Shown here: one piece after another, positions 27,036 through 36,173 of the stretch
Layout: the number at the start of each line of letters is the position of its first letter
Position numbering within the stretch: the first letter of the stretch is position 1
Assembly: GCA_031270285.1 (NCBI GenBank)
Contig: JAISXY010000009.1
Location: 1-40,135, forward strand
DNA from: Campylobacteraceae bacterium
Lineage (GTDB): Bacteria; Campylobacterota; Campylobacteria; Campylobacterales; Campylobacteraceae
Reading direction: 5' to 3'
DNA: 40,135 nt
Notes under the pieces: generated by a model
Seen by the model: only the letters and a program-made list of their open reading frames with translations
The model's database searches: none
What the model was told of the DNA's origin: nothing
Program-made: the position numbers and the translations under genes

Positions 27036-28562
27036 ATGGGTAATATACTGCTACTTATAACGGTTTTGTTTCCTTTGCTTGCAGGCTTTTTGGGTTTTTT
27101 TGTAACACAGAGAAATATTAAAATTTACGGAATTATATCTGCTTTTATAGAGTTTATACTCTCTTTAGCGCTTTGGGCTGTGTTTGATATAAATCAGGGC
27201 GGTTTTCAAATGATTGTGAGCCTGCCTTTGATACCGAGCTTTGGCGTGGCATTTTTACTTGGCATTGACGGCATATCTCTGTTTTTAGTGATTTTAAGCA
27301 CATTTATAACATTTGTAGGGCTTATTGCGCTTGGTGAAATGAAAAGTATGAAAAATCTCATTCTCTCCATACTTTTTTTAGAGATGACTATGGTAGGAGT
27401 TTTTGTAAGTCTTGATCTGCTGCTTTTTTATCTTTTTTGGGAACTCTCTTTGGTGCCTATGCTCTATATTATTGGTGCATGGGGCGCTGATAAAAGAATT
27501 TATGCGGCTGTCAAATTTTTCTTATATACATTTGCGGGTTCCGTATTGATGCTGGTTGGTATTTTATATTTTGGTTATTTATATCATGAAGTAAGCGGCG
27601 TTTGGAGTTTTTCACTGATTGATTGGGAGAGTCTGCCGCTTTCATACAATGTACAATTATGGCTTTTCGGAGCGTTTTTCTTGGGATTTGCGATAAAAGT
27701 ACCGATGTTTCCTTTTCATACATGGCTGCCATATGCTCATGGACAAGCTCCTACGATAGGATCAGTTATTCTTGCGGCTGTACTTTTAAAGATGGGAACT
27801 TATGGCTTTGTAAGATTTTTACTGCCGCTTTTTCCTGACGCTACAGTCTATTTTTTAATACCTATTGCGGTCGTGTCCGTGATAATGGTTATTTATGCGG
27901 CGCTCATAGCATTTGCTCAAAACGATATGAAGCAGGTTATTGCTTACTCCTCAATTTCACATATGGGCATTATTATATTGGGAACATTTGCTCTAAATAC
28001 AGAAGGCATATCGGGATCCGTATTTTTCATGATAAGTCATGGAATCGTAAGCGGCGCTCTGTTCATGCTGGTGGGCGTGATATATGACCGCAGACATACA
28101 AAAATGATGCATGAGTTCGGAGGGCTTGCTTCGGTAATGCCAAAGTATGCGGTAATCTTTGCTATTGTCCTCATGAGCGCAGTAGGACTTCCTCTGACAA
28201 TAGGATTTGTGGGCGAATTTTTATCTCTCATAGGATTTTATAAAATAGATTGGCTTTTAACCGCATTTGCAGGCACAGGCATAATTTTGGGCGCAGTTTA
28301 CATGTTAAGGCTGTATAGAAAATCTTTCTTTGGAGAGATTACAAAAAAAGCAAATAAAAATTTGAAAGATTTATACCCAAGGGAACTTTTTGCGCTTGTG
28401 CCGATAACTATTTTGATAATAGTTTTGGGTGTCTATCCCAGAGCGGTTTTAGATCCTGTGCAGGAGAGTGTCAAAAGTACGCTTCAAATAATGTCGCAAA
28501 ATGCGCAAAAATATGAGACAAAACTCTTTTTAGAGCAAGCTGCCGCAAAGGAGACAAAGTAA
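27036..28562 (+). CDS. nuoM: NADH-quinone oxidoreductase subunit M
   Basis: Antiporter-like membrane subunit. Seen: YLFWELSLVPMLYIIGAWG (conserved Glu), GFAIKVPMFPFHTWLPYAHG with the core Lys, and FAQNDMKQVIAYSSISHMG. I start at the second ATG (27036), 5 bp after AAGGAG; the first at 27033 is only 2 bp away. 508 aa. The stop overlaps nuoN by one base. Confidence 0.96.
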   Translation: MGNILLLITVLFPLLAGFLGFFVTQRNIKIYGIISAFIEFILSLALWAVFDINQGGFQMIVSLPLIPSFGVAFLLGIDGISLFLVILSTFITFVGLIALGEMKSMKNLILSILFLEMTMVGVFVSLDLLLFYLFWELSLVPMLYIIGAWGADKRIYAAVKFFLYTFAGSVLMLVGILYFGYLYHEVSGVWSFSLIDWESLPLSYNVQLWLFGAFFLGFAIKVPMFPFHTWLPYAHGQAPTIGSVILAAVLLKMGTYGFVRFLLPLFPDATVYFLIPIAVVSVIMVIYAALIAFAQNDMKQVIAYSSISHMGIIILGTFALNTEGISGSVFFMISHGIVSGALFMLVGVIYDRRHTKMMHEFGGLASVMPKYAVIFAIVLMSAVGLPLTIGFVGEFLSLIGFYKIDWLLTAFAGTGIILGAVYMLRLYRKSFFGEITKKANKNLKDLYPRELFALVPITILIIVLGVYPRAVLDPVQESVKSTLQIMSQNAQKYETKLFLEQAAAKETK

Positions 28563-30040
28563 TGCATGAGAATATATCGCTTATAACGCTGGAAAGTTTA
28601 AATCTTTGTACTCTTGCGCCGACAATAGTTTTATGTTTGGGTGCGTTGGTCATAATATGCATAGAAATATCTATAAAAGGATTAAGCCGAAATTTTTATG
28701 TTGGCATAAGTTCGTTGTTTTTGCTTGGCTCGCTTGTTTGCATTATATCGTTAGGCGCTGAAGATGAGACAGGTTTTTTTAATACAATGCTGATAGACGG
28801 TATGTCAAAGTTATCGCATATTATCATTATCGCCGCCTCTTTGCTTTTTGCTCCTTTGGCTCTGTGCAAAAAAGAGTTTGCCGAACATAAATTTGCCGAA
28901 TATTTTGCTCTATTGCTTTTCATGACGGCAGGTTTTTCATTTATGGCATCTACGACAAATCTTATATTAATATTTATAGGGCTTGAGACGGCATCTTTGT
29001 CTTTATATGCAATGATAGCAATGCATAATCGTAAAAAGGCTATAGAAGCGGCGTTGAAATATTTTACTATGGGCGCATTGGCGAGCGGATTTTACGCATT
29101 TGGCGCAATGATATTTTATGCGATGACCGCAAGCGTGGATATAAATGAGATATTAATCAGGCTTTTAAATAGAGATTTTTATCCTCTGCTTGGCGTTATG
29201 GGCGCACTTGCGCTGATATTGGGAGCTATGGGCTTTAAACTTTCGCTTATACCGTTTCATACATGGATGCCTGATGTTTATGAAGGCTCTTCCGCACCGC
29301 TTGCGGGGTATATTTCAGTAGTTCCGAAGATAGCAGCATTTGTAGTTACTGTGAGAATATTTGAACCGTTTATAGCCAACAATATAGTCTGGGCGGAGAA
29401 TATATTTTATCTGTTAGCCGTAGTTACAATGACGCTTGCAAATCTCATGGCGCTGGTACAGACTGATGTAAAAAGAATGCTTGCTTTCAGTTCCATATCA
29501 CATGCGGCATTTATATTGTGCGCTGTTCTTGCGGGTACCGAACAGGCTAACAGCGCGATATTTGTCTATTGGATACTGTTCATGTTCGCAAATATGGGCG
29601 CATTTGCACTTTTATGGGCTGCGAGAAACGATACTAACTTATATGATTTTAGATTTCAACATCCGTTTATCAAATTTTCAGGGCTTATTAAAACCGCTCC
29701 CATAACGGCTGTACTGATGGCTTTATTTATGCTCTCATTGGCTGGCATTCCGCCGTTTTCGGTATTTTGGGGTAAGATATATATCATGAGTGCGGTAATA
29801 AATGACGGATATATCATATTGGCTGTCATCATGGCGATAAACAGCGCCATAGCGGTGTACTATTATCTGAAATTAATTGTATATATGTTTTTAAAGCGGC
29901 CGTCCGAAATTGACGGCAAAATTTATGCTCAAAACGCTTCTTTGAGCGTCAGCATAGTTGTTGGGATAACAGCGGCGGTAACGCTTACGGCAGTGCTGCT
30001 GGCAGAACCCGCTATGAAATTGACGAGCTATTTTTTATAA
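28562..30040 (+). CDS. nuoN: NADH-quinone oxidoreductase subunit N
   Basis: Antiporter-like membrane subunit, last gene of the operon. Seen: IFIGLETASLSLYAM (Glu), AMGFKLSLIPFHTWMPDVYE with the core Lys, and LVQTDVKRMLAFSSISHAAF. 492 aa. Ends just before a hairpin and convergent miaA. Confidence 0.96.
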   Translation: MHENISLITLESLNLCTLAPTIVLCLGALVIICIEISIKGLSRNFYVGISSLFLLGSLVCIISLGAEDETGFFNTMLIDGMSKLSHIIIIAASLLFAPLALCKKEFAEHKFAEYFALLLFMTAGFSFMASTTNLILIFIGLETASLSLYAMIAMHNRKKAIEAALKYFTMGALASGFYAFGAMIFYAMTASVDINEILIRLLNRDFYPLLGVMGALALILGAMGFKLSLIPFHTWMPDVYEGSSAPLAGYISVVPKIAAFVVTVRIFEPFIANNIVWAENIFYLLAVVTMTLANLMALVQTDVKRMLAFSSISHAAFILCAVLAGTEQANSAIFVYWILFMFANMGAFALLWAARNDTNLYDFRFQHPFIKFSGLIKTAPITAVLMALFMLSLAGIPPFSVFWGKIYIMSAVINDGYIILAVIMAINSAIAVYYYLKLIVYMFLKRPSEIDGKIYAQNASLSVSIVVGITAAVTLTAVLLAEPAMKLTSYFL

Positions 30041-30063
30041 AGCCCCGTATCAATTACAGGGCT
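30041..30063. terminator. Hairpin between convergent nuoN and miaA
   Basis: AGCCC...GGGCT stem (30041-30045 with 30059-30063), extended by GTA/TAC past one mismatch, loop TCAAT. It overlaps the miaA stop codon. T-rich DNA flanks it but neither side has a perfect U-run, so bidirectional termination is plausible rather than certain. Confidence 0.5.
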
Positions 30064-30958
30064 ATTTGCATAAAAACTTCATAATCTCATCGCCCATTTT
30101 TGAAAGCTCTTTTTTAATAATCGGCTGCAAAAACTGTGTACGGTTGAATGTGCGCTGCCTTTTAGCCAACTTTACCGTATTGGCGACTATTTTCTCTTCA
30201 GCGCCCGCTATATCGTTAAGTCCGTCAAAATACTCTATTACCTCTTTGATTCCGATGGATTTCATGCAGTTAGGCTCTCTCGTGTATTTTTTTTCCAGCC
30301 TCGCAACTTCGTCCACCAGCCCCATTTCAAACATATTTTTTGTGCGTTTTTTAATCCGTTTCAACAACTCTTCTTTGTCTGTTTCTATCTCAAATATCGT
30401 TAAATCTTTAATGATAGGGTCTTTTTTTGTGCGTTTCAAAAAATCGCTCGGAATCTCGCCTGTCTCGTAGTAAATCTCATACCATTTTTCTATGCGGTAC
30501 ATGTCGTTTTTTTCCACTTTTTTGGCATATTGGGGATCTATTTGCGTCATATTTTCATATGCGCTTGAAAGGTCGCGCAGCATTCTAACGACTCTTTTTT
30601 GATTTTCATCGTTTACAAGCGGTTTGTCGCTAAGACCGGAAAGAAGCGCTTTTAGATAAAAACTTGTGCCGCCTACGATGATAAGAGGCACGCCTTTGGT
30701 ATTCGCATCAGCGATAGCTTGTTGATAAAGGTCAAAAAAGATTGTTACATTAAAGCTCTCGTTTGGCGCAATAACATCTATACCGTAGTGTTTTACGCCT
30801 AGCATTTGGGACGGCGCAGGCTTAGCCGAAGCAATATCTATCTCTTTATAAACAGACAGAGAGTCTAAAGAGAGTATCACAGCGTTAGTTTTGCCCGCTA
30901 TTTCAAGAGATAAACCGCTTTTTCCGCATGCAGTTGTTCCGATAAGCGCAAGTTGCAT
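30062..30958 (-). CDS. miaA: tRNA dimethylallyltransferase
   Basis: Adds an isopentenyl group to A37 of tRNAs reading UNN codons. Seen: P-loop LIGTTACGKSG (residues 5-15; the usual form is GPTA.GKT/S), SLDSLSVYKEIDIASAKP with the catalytic Asp, VKHYGIDVIAP, IIVGGTSFYLKALLSG, and the C-terminal RQRTFNRTQF. 298 aa. GGAG lies 7-8 bp before the ATG at 30958. Diverges from mqnP. Confidence 0.95.
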   Translation of the reverse strand: MQLALIGTTACGKSGLSLEIAGKTNAVILSLDSLSVYKEIDIASAKPAPSQMLGVKHYGIDVIAPNESFNVTIFFDLYQQAIADANTKGVPLIIVGGTSFYLKALLSGLSDKPLVNDENQKRVVRMLRDLSSAYENMTQIDPQYAKKVEKNDMYRIEKWYEIYYETGEIPSDFLKRTKKDPIIKDLTIFEIETDKEELLKRIKKRTKNMFEMGLVDEVARLEKKYTREPNCMKSIGIKEVIEYFDGLNDIAGAEEKIVANTVKLAKRQRTFNRTQFLQPIIKKELSKMGDEIMKFLCK

Positions 30959-30982
30959 AAAAACTCCTAAATTATTTTCTAA

Positions 30983-30988
30983 ATTATA
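30983..30988 (-). promoter_or_regulatory. -10 box of miaA
   Basis: TATAAT on the minus strand 24 bp before the miaA ATG; TTTATT 17 bp upstream may serve as a weak -35. Confidence 0.5.
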
Positions 30989-31066
30989 TCTATATTTTTG
31001 ATGTAAATAAATTTAATTTTTTGGCAATTTGATGTAAAATTTATCATTTAAAAGAAATGAGGTTTC

Positions 31067-31951
31067 ATGAATCGTTTTTGGACTGTTTTAAAAGATATAA
31101 ACGAGTTGATAGTTTTCAAACATTCCGTTTTTGCTATGCCGTTTATCTTTATCGCAATGATAATAGCTTCATACGAGGTAAACAATTCGGCATGGTTTGG
31201 TTTCAAACTGTTGATACTCGGACTGTTCTGTGCCGTGAGTGCAAGGAATTTTGCAATGGCGCTCAATAGATTTGCAGATGAAGATATAGACGCTTTGAAT
31301 CCCAGAACAGCGAACCGCCCAAGCGTGGACGGCAGAATTGGCAGGCTCAATCTAATAATATTTATCGTATCTAATGCAGCTTTATTTATTTTTGTCGCAT
31401 GGCTTATCAATGAGACGGCGTTTTTTTTGTCCTTTCCCATACTTATTGTGCTTGCAAGCTACTCTTTTTTTAAACGGTTCTCTCCTTTTGCTCATTTGAT
31501 TTTGGGGCTTTCATTGGGGCTTGCTCCGATAGCAGGCACTATTGCGGTTTTAGGCGCAACGCATATCTGGTCATGGCTTTTGTGTTTTGGCGTTATGTTT
31601 TGGGTGGCAGGATTTGATCTTTTATACTCTCTGCAGGATATTGAATTTGACCGAGAACATGGGCTTTACTCTATTCCTTCGCGCTATGGACGAGAAGCGG
31701 CGTTTATCATATCGGCAGGATTTCATGTCATGGCGATTATATTTTGGCTGTTGTTTGCGGCGGACGCTTCACTTGGTTTTGTCTCTTATGCGGCGGTAGC
31801 AGTAAGTGCGGTGATACTGTTTTGCGAGCATGTTATAGTAAGGCGTGATTTTGAAAAGATAGACAGAGCGTTTTTTACACTTAACGGTTATCTGGGCATA
31901 CTGTTTTTTATCTTTGTTTTGATAGATATTGTTTTTATAATAGGAGATTAA
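31067..31951 (+). CDS. mqnP: UbiA-family prenyltransferase, likely MqnP
   Basis: Membrane prenyltransferase joining a polyprenyl chain to an aromatic acid. Seen: ALNRFADEDIDALNPRTANR (first Asp-rich motif, N-x-x-x-D-x-x-x-D) and LLYSLQDIEFDREHGLYSIP (second), with about eight hydrophobic helices over 294 aa. Campylobacterota make menaquinone by the futalosine route, where this family member is MqnP; that assignment rests on the lineage, as no other mqn genes are in view. ATGAGG precedes ATG 31067. It heads a tight run of plus-strand genes. Confidence 0.85.
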   Translation: MNRFWTVLKDINELIVFKHSVFAMPFIFIAMIIASYEVNNSAWFGFKLLILGLFCAVSARNFAMALNRFADEDIDALNPRTANRPSVDGRIGRLNLIIFIVSNAALFIFVAWLINETAFFLSFPILIVLASYSFFKRFSPFAHLILGLSLGLAPIAGTIAVLGATHIWSWLLCFGVMFWVAGFDLLYSLQDIEFDREHGLYSIPSRYGREAAFIISAGFHVMAIIFWLLFAADASLGFVSYAAVAVSAVILFCEHVIVRRDFEKIDRAFFTLNGYLGILFFIFVLIDIVFIIGD

Positions 31952-31952
31952 C

Positions 31953-32381
31953 ATGAGCGGCGATATTTTAATGTTTATTGCTCTGTTGGCAGCGATGTTT
32001 TTACTCGTTGTTTTTATTATTGTGCGCGACAAAAATGTGCTGACAAGACTCGCTATTTTGGAGAAAGTTATAGAGGATTTGAATCAAGAGAATCATAAAT
32101 TAAATAAAGTCGTTAAAAAACAGAATTTGGATATTGACGGCGGCATACAAAAAATTGTTGAAGATGAGGTTCAAAATCGCGTTGTTCCTTTAAAGCAGTC
32201 TCTGCAAGAGGTCAAAAAAATCACCGAAGAGTTTAGAGAACAGCAAAATAACACACTTGATTATGAAAAAAAAGTCATAGAGCTGTATAAAGAGGGTAGA
32301 AGCGAAAATACTATAGCGCAGATTATGGGGCTTACGGTGTCGCAGGTGGAGCTTATATTATCGCTGAATGATCCGCAATGA
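31953..32381 (+). CDS. Membrane-anchored coiled-coil protein, DUF6115-like
   Basis: 142 aa: one N-terminal transmembrane helix (about residues 5-24), a charged coiled coil (residues ~30-105), and a C-terminal helix-turn-helix-like segment VIELYKEGRSENTIAQIMGL then SQVELILSL, which resembles the end of DUF6115-type proteins. TAGGAG precedes ATG 31953, one base after the mqnP stop. Topology suggests the HTH-like tip is cytoplasmic. Function unknown. Its TGA overlaps the next ATG (ATGA). Confidence 0.75.
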   Translation: MSGDILMFIALLAAMFLLVVFIIVRDKNVLTRLAILEKVIEDLNQENHKLNKVVKKQNLDIDGGIQKIVEDEVQNRVVPLKQSLQEVKKITEEFREQQNNTLDYEKKVIELYKEGRSENTIAQIMGLTVSQVELILSLNDPQ

Positions 32382-33094
32382 TAACGGTACATGAGAGCTG
32401 GAGCGAAACGATAAATCATGCATACAGTGCAACAGATATGGAGTACCGCTCATTTTTAGAAAGCAATCTTGAGTATTTTCCGAATTTTGATAACTTTTTA
32501 AACGCTTTTAAAACTTTGCCCAAATTTAAAACTAAATCCATACTTTTCGGACAAGACCCGTATCCAAGGCGTGCAAGCGCTATAGGATATGCTTTTATAG
32601 ACGGTGCGGTAAAGACTGTTTTTTCAGACAGAGGTTTATCATGCGAAATAAACCGCGCTACAAGTTTGAGAAATTTTATTAAAATGCTTCTGCTCGCCTC
32701 AAATCTCCTTAAAGAAGAGGAATTAACGCAGGAAAATATTATGCGGCTTGATAAAAAAGGTTTGATAAATTCCATACATGAATTGAAAAACAACTTTGAA
32801 AAAAATGGCGTTTTATTGCTTAACAGTGCGCTTGTTTTTACAAAAAAAGAGGACACTAAAAGACACGCAAAAGCTTTTAAGCCTTTTATTCGCACGCTTT
32901 TGAGTGAATTGGCAGATGAAAATATAGAACTTATACTGCTTGGTTCAATCAGTAAAGAGATAGAGCTGCTTCTGCCGCCTTCTCACAACTTCAATATTTT
33001 TTACGCCTGCCACCCGTACAATATAGAGTTTATTGGCGACAAAAGAGTGATCGAACGCTTTCGCAGAATGGAACTTTTAAAACAATGTATTTAG
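32378..33094 (+). CDS. Divergent family-1 uracil-DNA glycosylase
   Basis: Removes uracil from DNA. Seen: SILFGQDPYPRRASAIGYAF (residues ~54-73), matching the water-activating motif GQDPY with Asp60, and VLLLNSALVF, matching the LLLN motif. The other family signature HPSPLS is replaced by ACHPYNIEFIG, which keeps the catalytic His. 238 aa. Start overlaps the previous gene; the end overlaps queE by 10 bp. The altered leucine-loop motif means the enzyme may differ in DNA binding from standard Ung. Confidence 0.8.
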   Translation: MITVHESWSETINHAYSATDMEYRSFLESNLEYFPNFDNFLNAFKTLPKFKTKSILFGQDPYPRRASAIGYAFIDGAVKTVFSDRGLSCEINRATSLRNFIKMLLLASNLLKEEELTQENIMRLDKKGLINSIHELKNNFEKNGVLLLNSALVFTKKEDTKRHAKAFKPFIRTLLSELADENIELILLGSISKEIELLLPPSHNFNIFYACHPYNIEFIGDKRVIERFRRMELLKQCI

Positions 33095-33846
33095 TTGAGA
33101 GTTTTTTGAGTATTCAAGGCGAGGGAAAATATATGGGATATCCCTCTTTATTTGTGCGATTTGGCGGGTGCAACCTGCAATGTAAAGGTTTTGGTTGCGA
33201 GTTTATCTCTCCTCTAAACGGCTCAAAACTTATAGGCTGCGATTCGCTTTTTGCAGTAGATGAGGAACATTTCAAAAATGAGTGGGAGAGATTTGACGAT
33301 GCGCAAAAACTTTTCTTAAAAGTTACCTCACATGTAAAGAGTGCGGGTTATCTGCCGCATCTTGTCATCACAGGCGGCGAACCTTTGATACACTATAAAA
33401 ACCCCGTGTTTTACGGCTTTTTGGAGTTGGCATTAAATTACGGTTTTAAGATTTTTTTTGAAACCAATGCGACAATAAATCTTGATTTCAAAACATTTGC
33501 TTTGTATAAAAAAGCGGGATTTGCCATGAGCGTGAAACTTTCAAATTCTCTTGAAAAATATGAGAAACGCATCAATAAAAAGGCAATACAAAATATCGTT
33601 TCACACGCTAAAGAGGCGTTTTTTAAGTTTGTCGTGGATAAAAAAATGATACTTAACGGCAGTGCGCAAAAGGAGATAGAAGAGATAACCGCAGGATTTG
33701 ATGTGCCGATATTTTGCATGCCGCTCGGAAGCAGTGCAGAAATTAAAAAAAACAGTAAAATAACGGCACTTTTTTGTATAAAAAATGGTTACAATTATAG
33801 CCATAGAATCCATATTGATTTATGGGGTGATAAAAAAGGAGTTTAA
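33085..33846 (+). CDS. queE: 7-carboxy-7-deazaguanine synthase
   Basis: Radical-SAM enzyme of queuosine synthesis that contracts 6-carboxytetrahydropterin. Seen: ESFLSIQGEGKYMGYPSLFV (family N-terminus), GGCNLQCKGFGCEF with cluster Cys29, Cys33 and Cys38 (CX3CX4C rather than the usual CX3CX2C), and LVITGGEPL. 253 aa. The next gene is queD, which makes its substrate; two bases separate the stop from the queD start region. Confidence 0.92.
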   Translation: MYLVESFLSIQGEGKYMGYPSLFVRFGGCNLQCKGFGCEFISPLNGSKLIGCDSLFAVDEEHFKNEWERFDDAQKLFLKVTSHVKSAGYLPHLVITGGEPLIHYKNPVFYGFLELALNYGFKIFFETNATINLDFKTFALYKKAGFAMSVKLSNSLEKYEKRINKKAIQNIVSHAKEAFFKFVVDKKMILNGSAQKEIEEITAGFDVPIFCMPLGSSAEIKKNSKITALFCIKNGYNYSHRIHIDLWGDKKGV

Positions 33847-33847
33847 T

Positions 33848-34429
33848 ATGATTATCCGTAAAATATTTAAGTTTGAAAATACGCATATTGTGCGCGGCTG
33901 CGTTACAAAAAAGTGTCGTACAAGCATACATGGACACTCATACAAAATAGAAGTGCTTTTTGAGTCAAAAAACCTTGACGATGCGCAGATGGTATATGAC
34001 TTTGGTTTGATGAAAGGCTACATGCAGGATTTGATTGAGTCGTTTGACCATTCTGTTACTTTATGGAATAAAGATGATGCGGGTTATATTGCAGCGATGA
34101 AAAAGTATTCCGACAGATGGGTGGAACTTCCCGTAAGTCCAACAGCCGAACAGTTTGCAAGAGTTATATTTTTGATGGTTGATCTGCTATTGACAAATAC
34201 GGTTTTTACAAATGGCGAAGGAAAGATAGCCGTTAATTCCGTTATCGTTCATGAAACCGATAGAGGTTATGCCAAAGCCGATGTAGAAGACGCTTACAGC
34301 GAGACGATGGGCATTATAAATCCAAACAACATCGTTTTTTCTACGGGCGTGAGAGAGGATTGGGGCGATATTGACTTGTGGAATAAAATTCTAAACAGCG
34401 AACAGTTTATAAATCCAAAAACTATTTGA
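33848..34429 (+). CDS. queD: 6-carboxytetrahydropterin synthase
   Basis: Converts dihydroneopterin triphosphate to 6-carboxytetrahydropterin. Seen: FKFENTHIVRGC (zinc His13), KKCRTSIHGHSYKIEV with catalytic Cys23 and zinc His28/His30, FDFGLMK-type YDFGLMKGYM, SFDHSVTLW and a C-terminal HETDRGYA. I start at ATG 33848, with AAGGAG 6 bp before; an upstream in-frame ATG lies inside queE. 193 aa, longer than the ~120-aa E. coli enzyme, as in other Campylobacterota. Confidence 0.92.
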   Translation: MIIRKIFKFENTHIVRGCVTKKCRTSIHGHSYKIEVLFESKNLDDAQMVYDFGLMKGYMQDLIESFDHSVTLWNKDDAGYIAAMKKYSDRWVELPVSPTAEQFARVIFLMVDLLLTNTVFTNGEGKIAVNSVIVHETDRGYAKADVEDAYSETMGIINPNNIVFSTGVREDWGDIDLWNKILNSEQFINPKTI

Positions 34430-34439
34430 AAGGGATAAA

Positions 34440-35102
34440 ATGAGAAATATATTAATAAGTGCGGCAATTGCGGCTGTTATATTGTCTGGCTGCGGCGACA
34501 AAAAAGAGACGAATACGCTTAAAGAGATAAATAAAACAGCGCAAAATGTTCTATCTGATGTGAAAAGCGGTGTTTCTGATGCGATTGAAAAAGCAGATGA
34601 AGCGGCTCAAAAGATACATGAAGTCAAAAATGATATTGCAGAACAGGCGGAAAAAACCGAAAAAGAGGCAAAAGAAGCATTGGAAAAAGCCACAAATACG
34701 GGAAAAGAGATTTTACAGAAAGCGAATAATACGATAAATGACGCTGAAAAAGCGGCAGATAAGATTATCAATGAAAATATAAAACCGACAATTGATACGG
34801 CAAAACAAAAAGCCGAAAATATAGCCGAAGCGGCAGCAGCCCCAGTAGTCAATGCGGATAAAGGTAAAAAACTTTTTACTACATGCATACCGTGCCATGG
34901 CACAAAGGCTGAAAAATCAGCCGTAAATAAGAGCCAAATCATCAATAAATGGAGTAAAGAGCAAATCCTGAAAGCGCTCAAAGGATACAAAGACGGCACA
35001 TATGGCGGCGCATTTAAAGCCACTATGACGCCTACAGTCAAGAAATTGAGCGATGCTGACATGGAAGAGTTAGCCGCATATATAGCCGATCTTGGAAAAT
35101 AA
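34440..35102 (+). CDS. Lipid-anchored cytochrome c on a helical stalk
   Basis: 220 aa. Residues 1-18 (MRNILISAAIAAVILSGC) are a lipoprotein signal with lipidated Cys18. Residues ~24-130 are an Ala/Lys/Glu-rich, heptad-like helix with no aromatic residues. Residues ~137-220 are a small class I cytochrome domain: KKLFTTCIPCHGTKAEKS (heme Cys149, Cys152, His153) and TMTPTVKKLSDADMEELAAY with probable axial Met196. So a single heme is held away from the membrane on a long stalk in the periplasm. Partners are unknown; the family resembles cytochrome c553. AAAGGG precedes the ATG. Confidence 0.85.
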   Translation: MRNILISAAIAAVILSGCGDKKETNTLKEINKTAQNVLSDVKSGVSDAIEKADEAAQKIHEVKNDIAEQAEKTEKEAKEALEKATNTGKEILQKANNTINDAEKAADKIINENIKPTIDTAKQKAENIAEAAAAPVVNADKGKKLFTTCIPCHGTKAEKSAVNKSQIINKWSKEQILKALKGYKDGTYGGAFKATMTPTVKKLSDADMEELAAYIADLGK

Positions 35103-35103
35103 T

Positions 35104-35499
35104 ATGGACGATACGATAGAACTTGTGAAAAGTATTTTATCGTTTAGTTTTTTTGCTTTTATCGTAACGGCACTAACGGGTTTTATACTGTTTTGCCTTA
35201 CGGATAAAAACGAAATTTTGCGGAAATATTTCCGCTCTGTGATGCCGATATATTATATGTTTTTGGCAATTATATTTTTATGTATTCTTTTACTACTGGC
35301 ATTTAAAAGCTTTCGTATAACGCTTATAGAGAGCGCCGCACTTATCACATGGATATGCGTTTTATACGGTGCGATAACTGTTTATAAACTTGGCAAAAAT
35401 GATAACAAAAAATTTAAAAATTTTGCTCTCAAAAAATATGCGCTTGATGTTATTCTCTGCTTTGTTATCTATTTTTTATGGGTTAGCGGGATTGTTTAA
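35104..35499 (+). CDS. Small four-helix membrane protein, unknown
   Basis: 131 aa from ATG 35104, one base after the cytochrome stop. Four hydrophobic segments (about residues 10-32, 48-66, 75-93 and 112-130) with a basic loop NDNKKFKNFALKKYALD. Not recognised; no cofactor motifs. The stop overlaps rsmE by one base, so it lies in the same transcription unit. Confidence 0.7.
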   Translation: MDDTIELVKSILSFSFFAFIVTALTGFILFCLTDKNEILRKYFRSVMPIYYMFLAIIFLCILLLLAFKSFRITLIESAALITWICVLYGAITVYKLGKNDNKKFKNFALKKYALDVILCFVIYFLWVSGIV

Positions 35500-36170
35500 T
35501 GCAGTTTTTATATCATGAGAGAGCCGGAGAAGAGAGCATTGTCATAGAAGGCGAGAGTTTTACGCACCTGTTTAAATCGCGCAGATACGATATAAAAAAA
35601 CCGCTTCGGCTGCGCAATTTACGAGATGATTTTTTATATGAATACAATATAAAAGCCATCAACAGACGAGAAGCAGAGTGCGTTTTACATGCTAAAAATA
35701 TGCCGATAAGAAAAACGGTAAAACCGCTTCAGATCGCATGGTCGGTAGTAGAGCCGAAGATTATAGAAAAAACGCTTCCGTTTTTGAATGAAATCGGTTT
35801 GAAAAAGCTTATTTTTGTATATACAAAATTTTCACAGCATAGTTTTAAGATTGATTTTCAAAGACTGAGAAGAATAGCTATAAACTCATGCGAACAGTGT
35901 GGAAGAGCTGATTTGATGGAATTTGAGATGTTAGGTTCGCTTGAAGAGTTTATAAAAAAGTATCAAAATTTCGGCGTTGCAGATTTTTCTTCAAACAGAC
36001 TTTGCGATATAAAAAATCCGCCCGATACTTGGATAATAGGCTGCGAAGGAGGTTTTAGCATGGACGAAAAGGAGCAGTTGAAAATTTATCCCATTTTTGG
36101 CTTTGAGAGCGAAAATATTTTGCGAAGCGAAAGTGCAGTTATGGCGCTTGCGGCAAAAATTCTTCTTTAG
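35499..36170 (+). CDS. rsmE: 16S rRNA (uracil-1498-N3)-methyltransferase
   Basis: SPOUT methyltransferase acting on 16S rRNA. Seen: the N-terminal PUA-like part (FTHLFKSRRYDIKKPLRLRN), NSCEQCGRADLMEF, WIIGCEGGFSMDE and FGFESENILRSESAVMALAA, i.e. the SAM-binding knot elements. 223 aa, slightly short. Starts in the stop of the membrane-protein gene. Confidence 0.92.
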   Translation: MQFLYHERAGEESIVIEGESFTHLFKSRRYDIKKPLRLRNLRDDFLYEYNIKAINRREAECVLHAKNMPIRKTVKPLQIAWSVVEPKIIEKTLPFLNEIGLKKLIFVYTKFSQHSFKIDFQRLRRIAINSCEQCGRADLMEFEMLGSLEEFIKKYQNFGVADFSSNRLCDIKNPPDTWIIGCEGGFSMDEKEQLKIYPIFGFESENILRSESAVMALAAKILL

Positions 36171-36173
36171 ATA

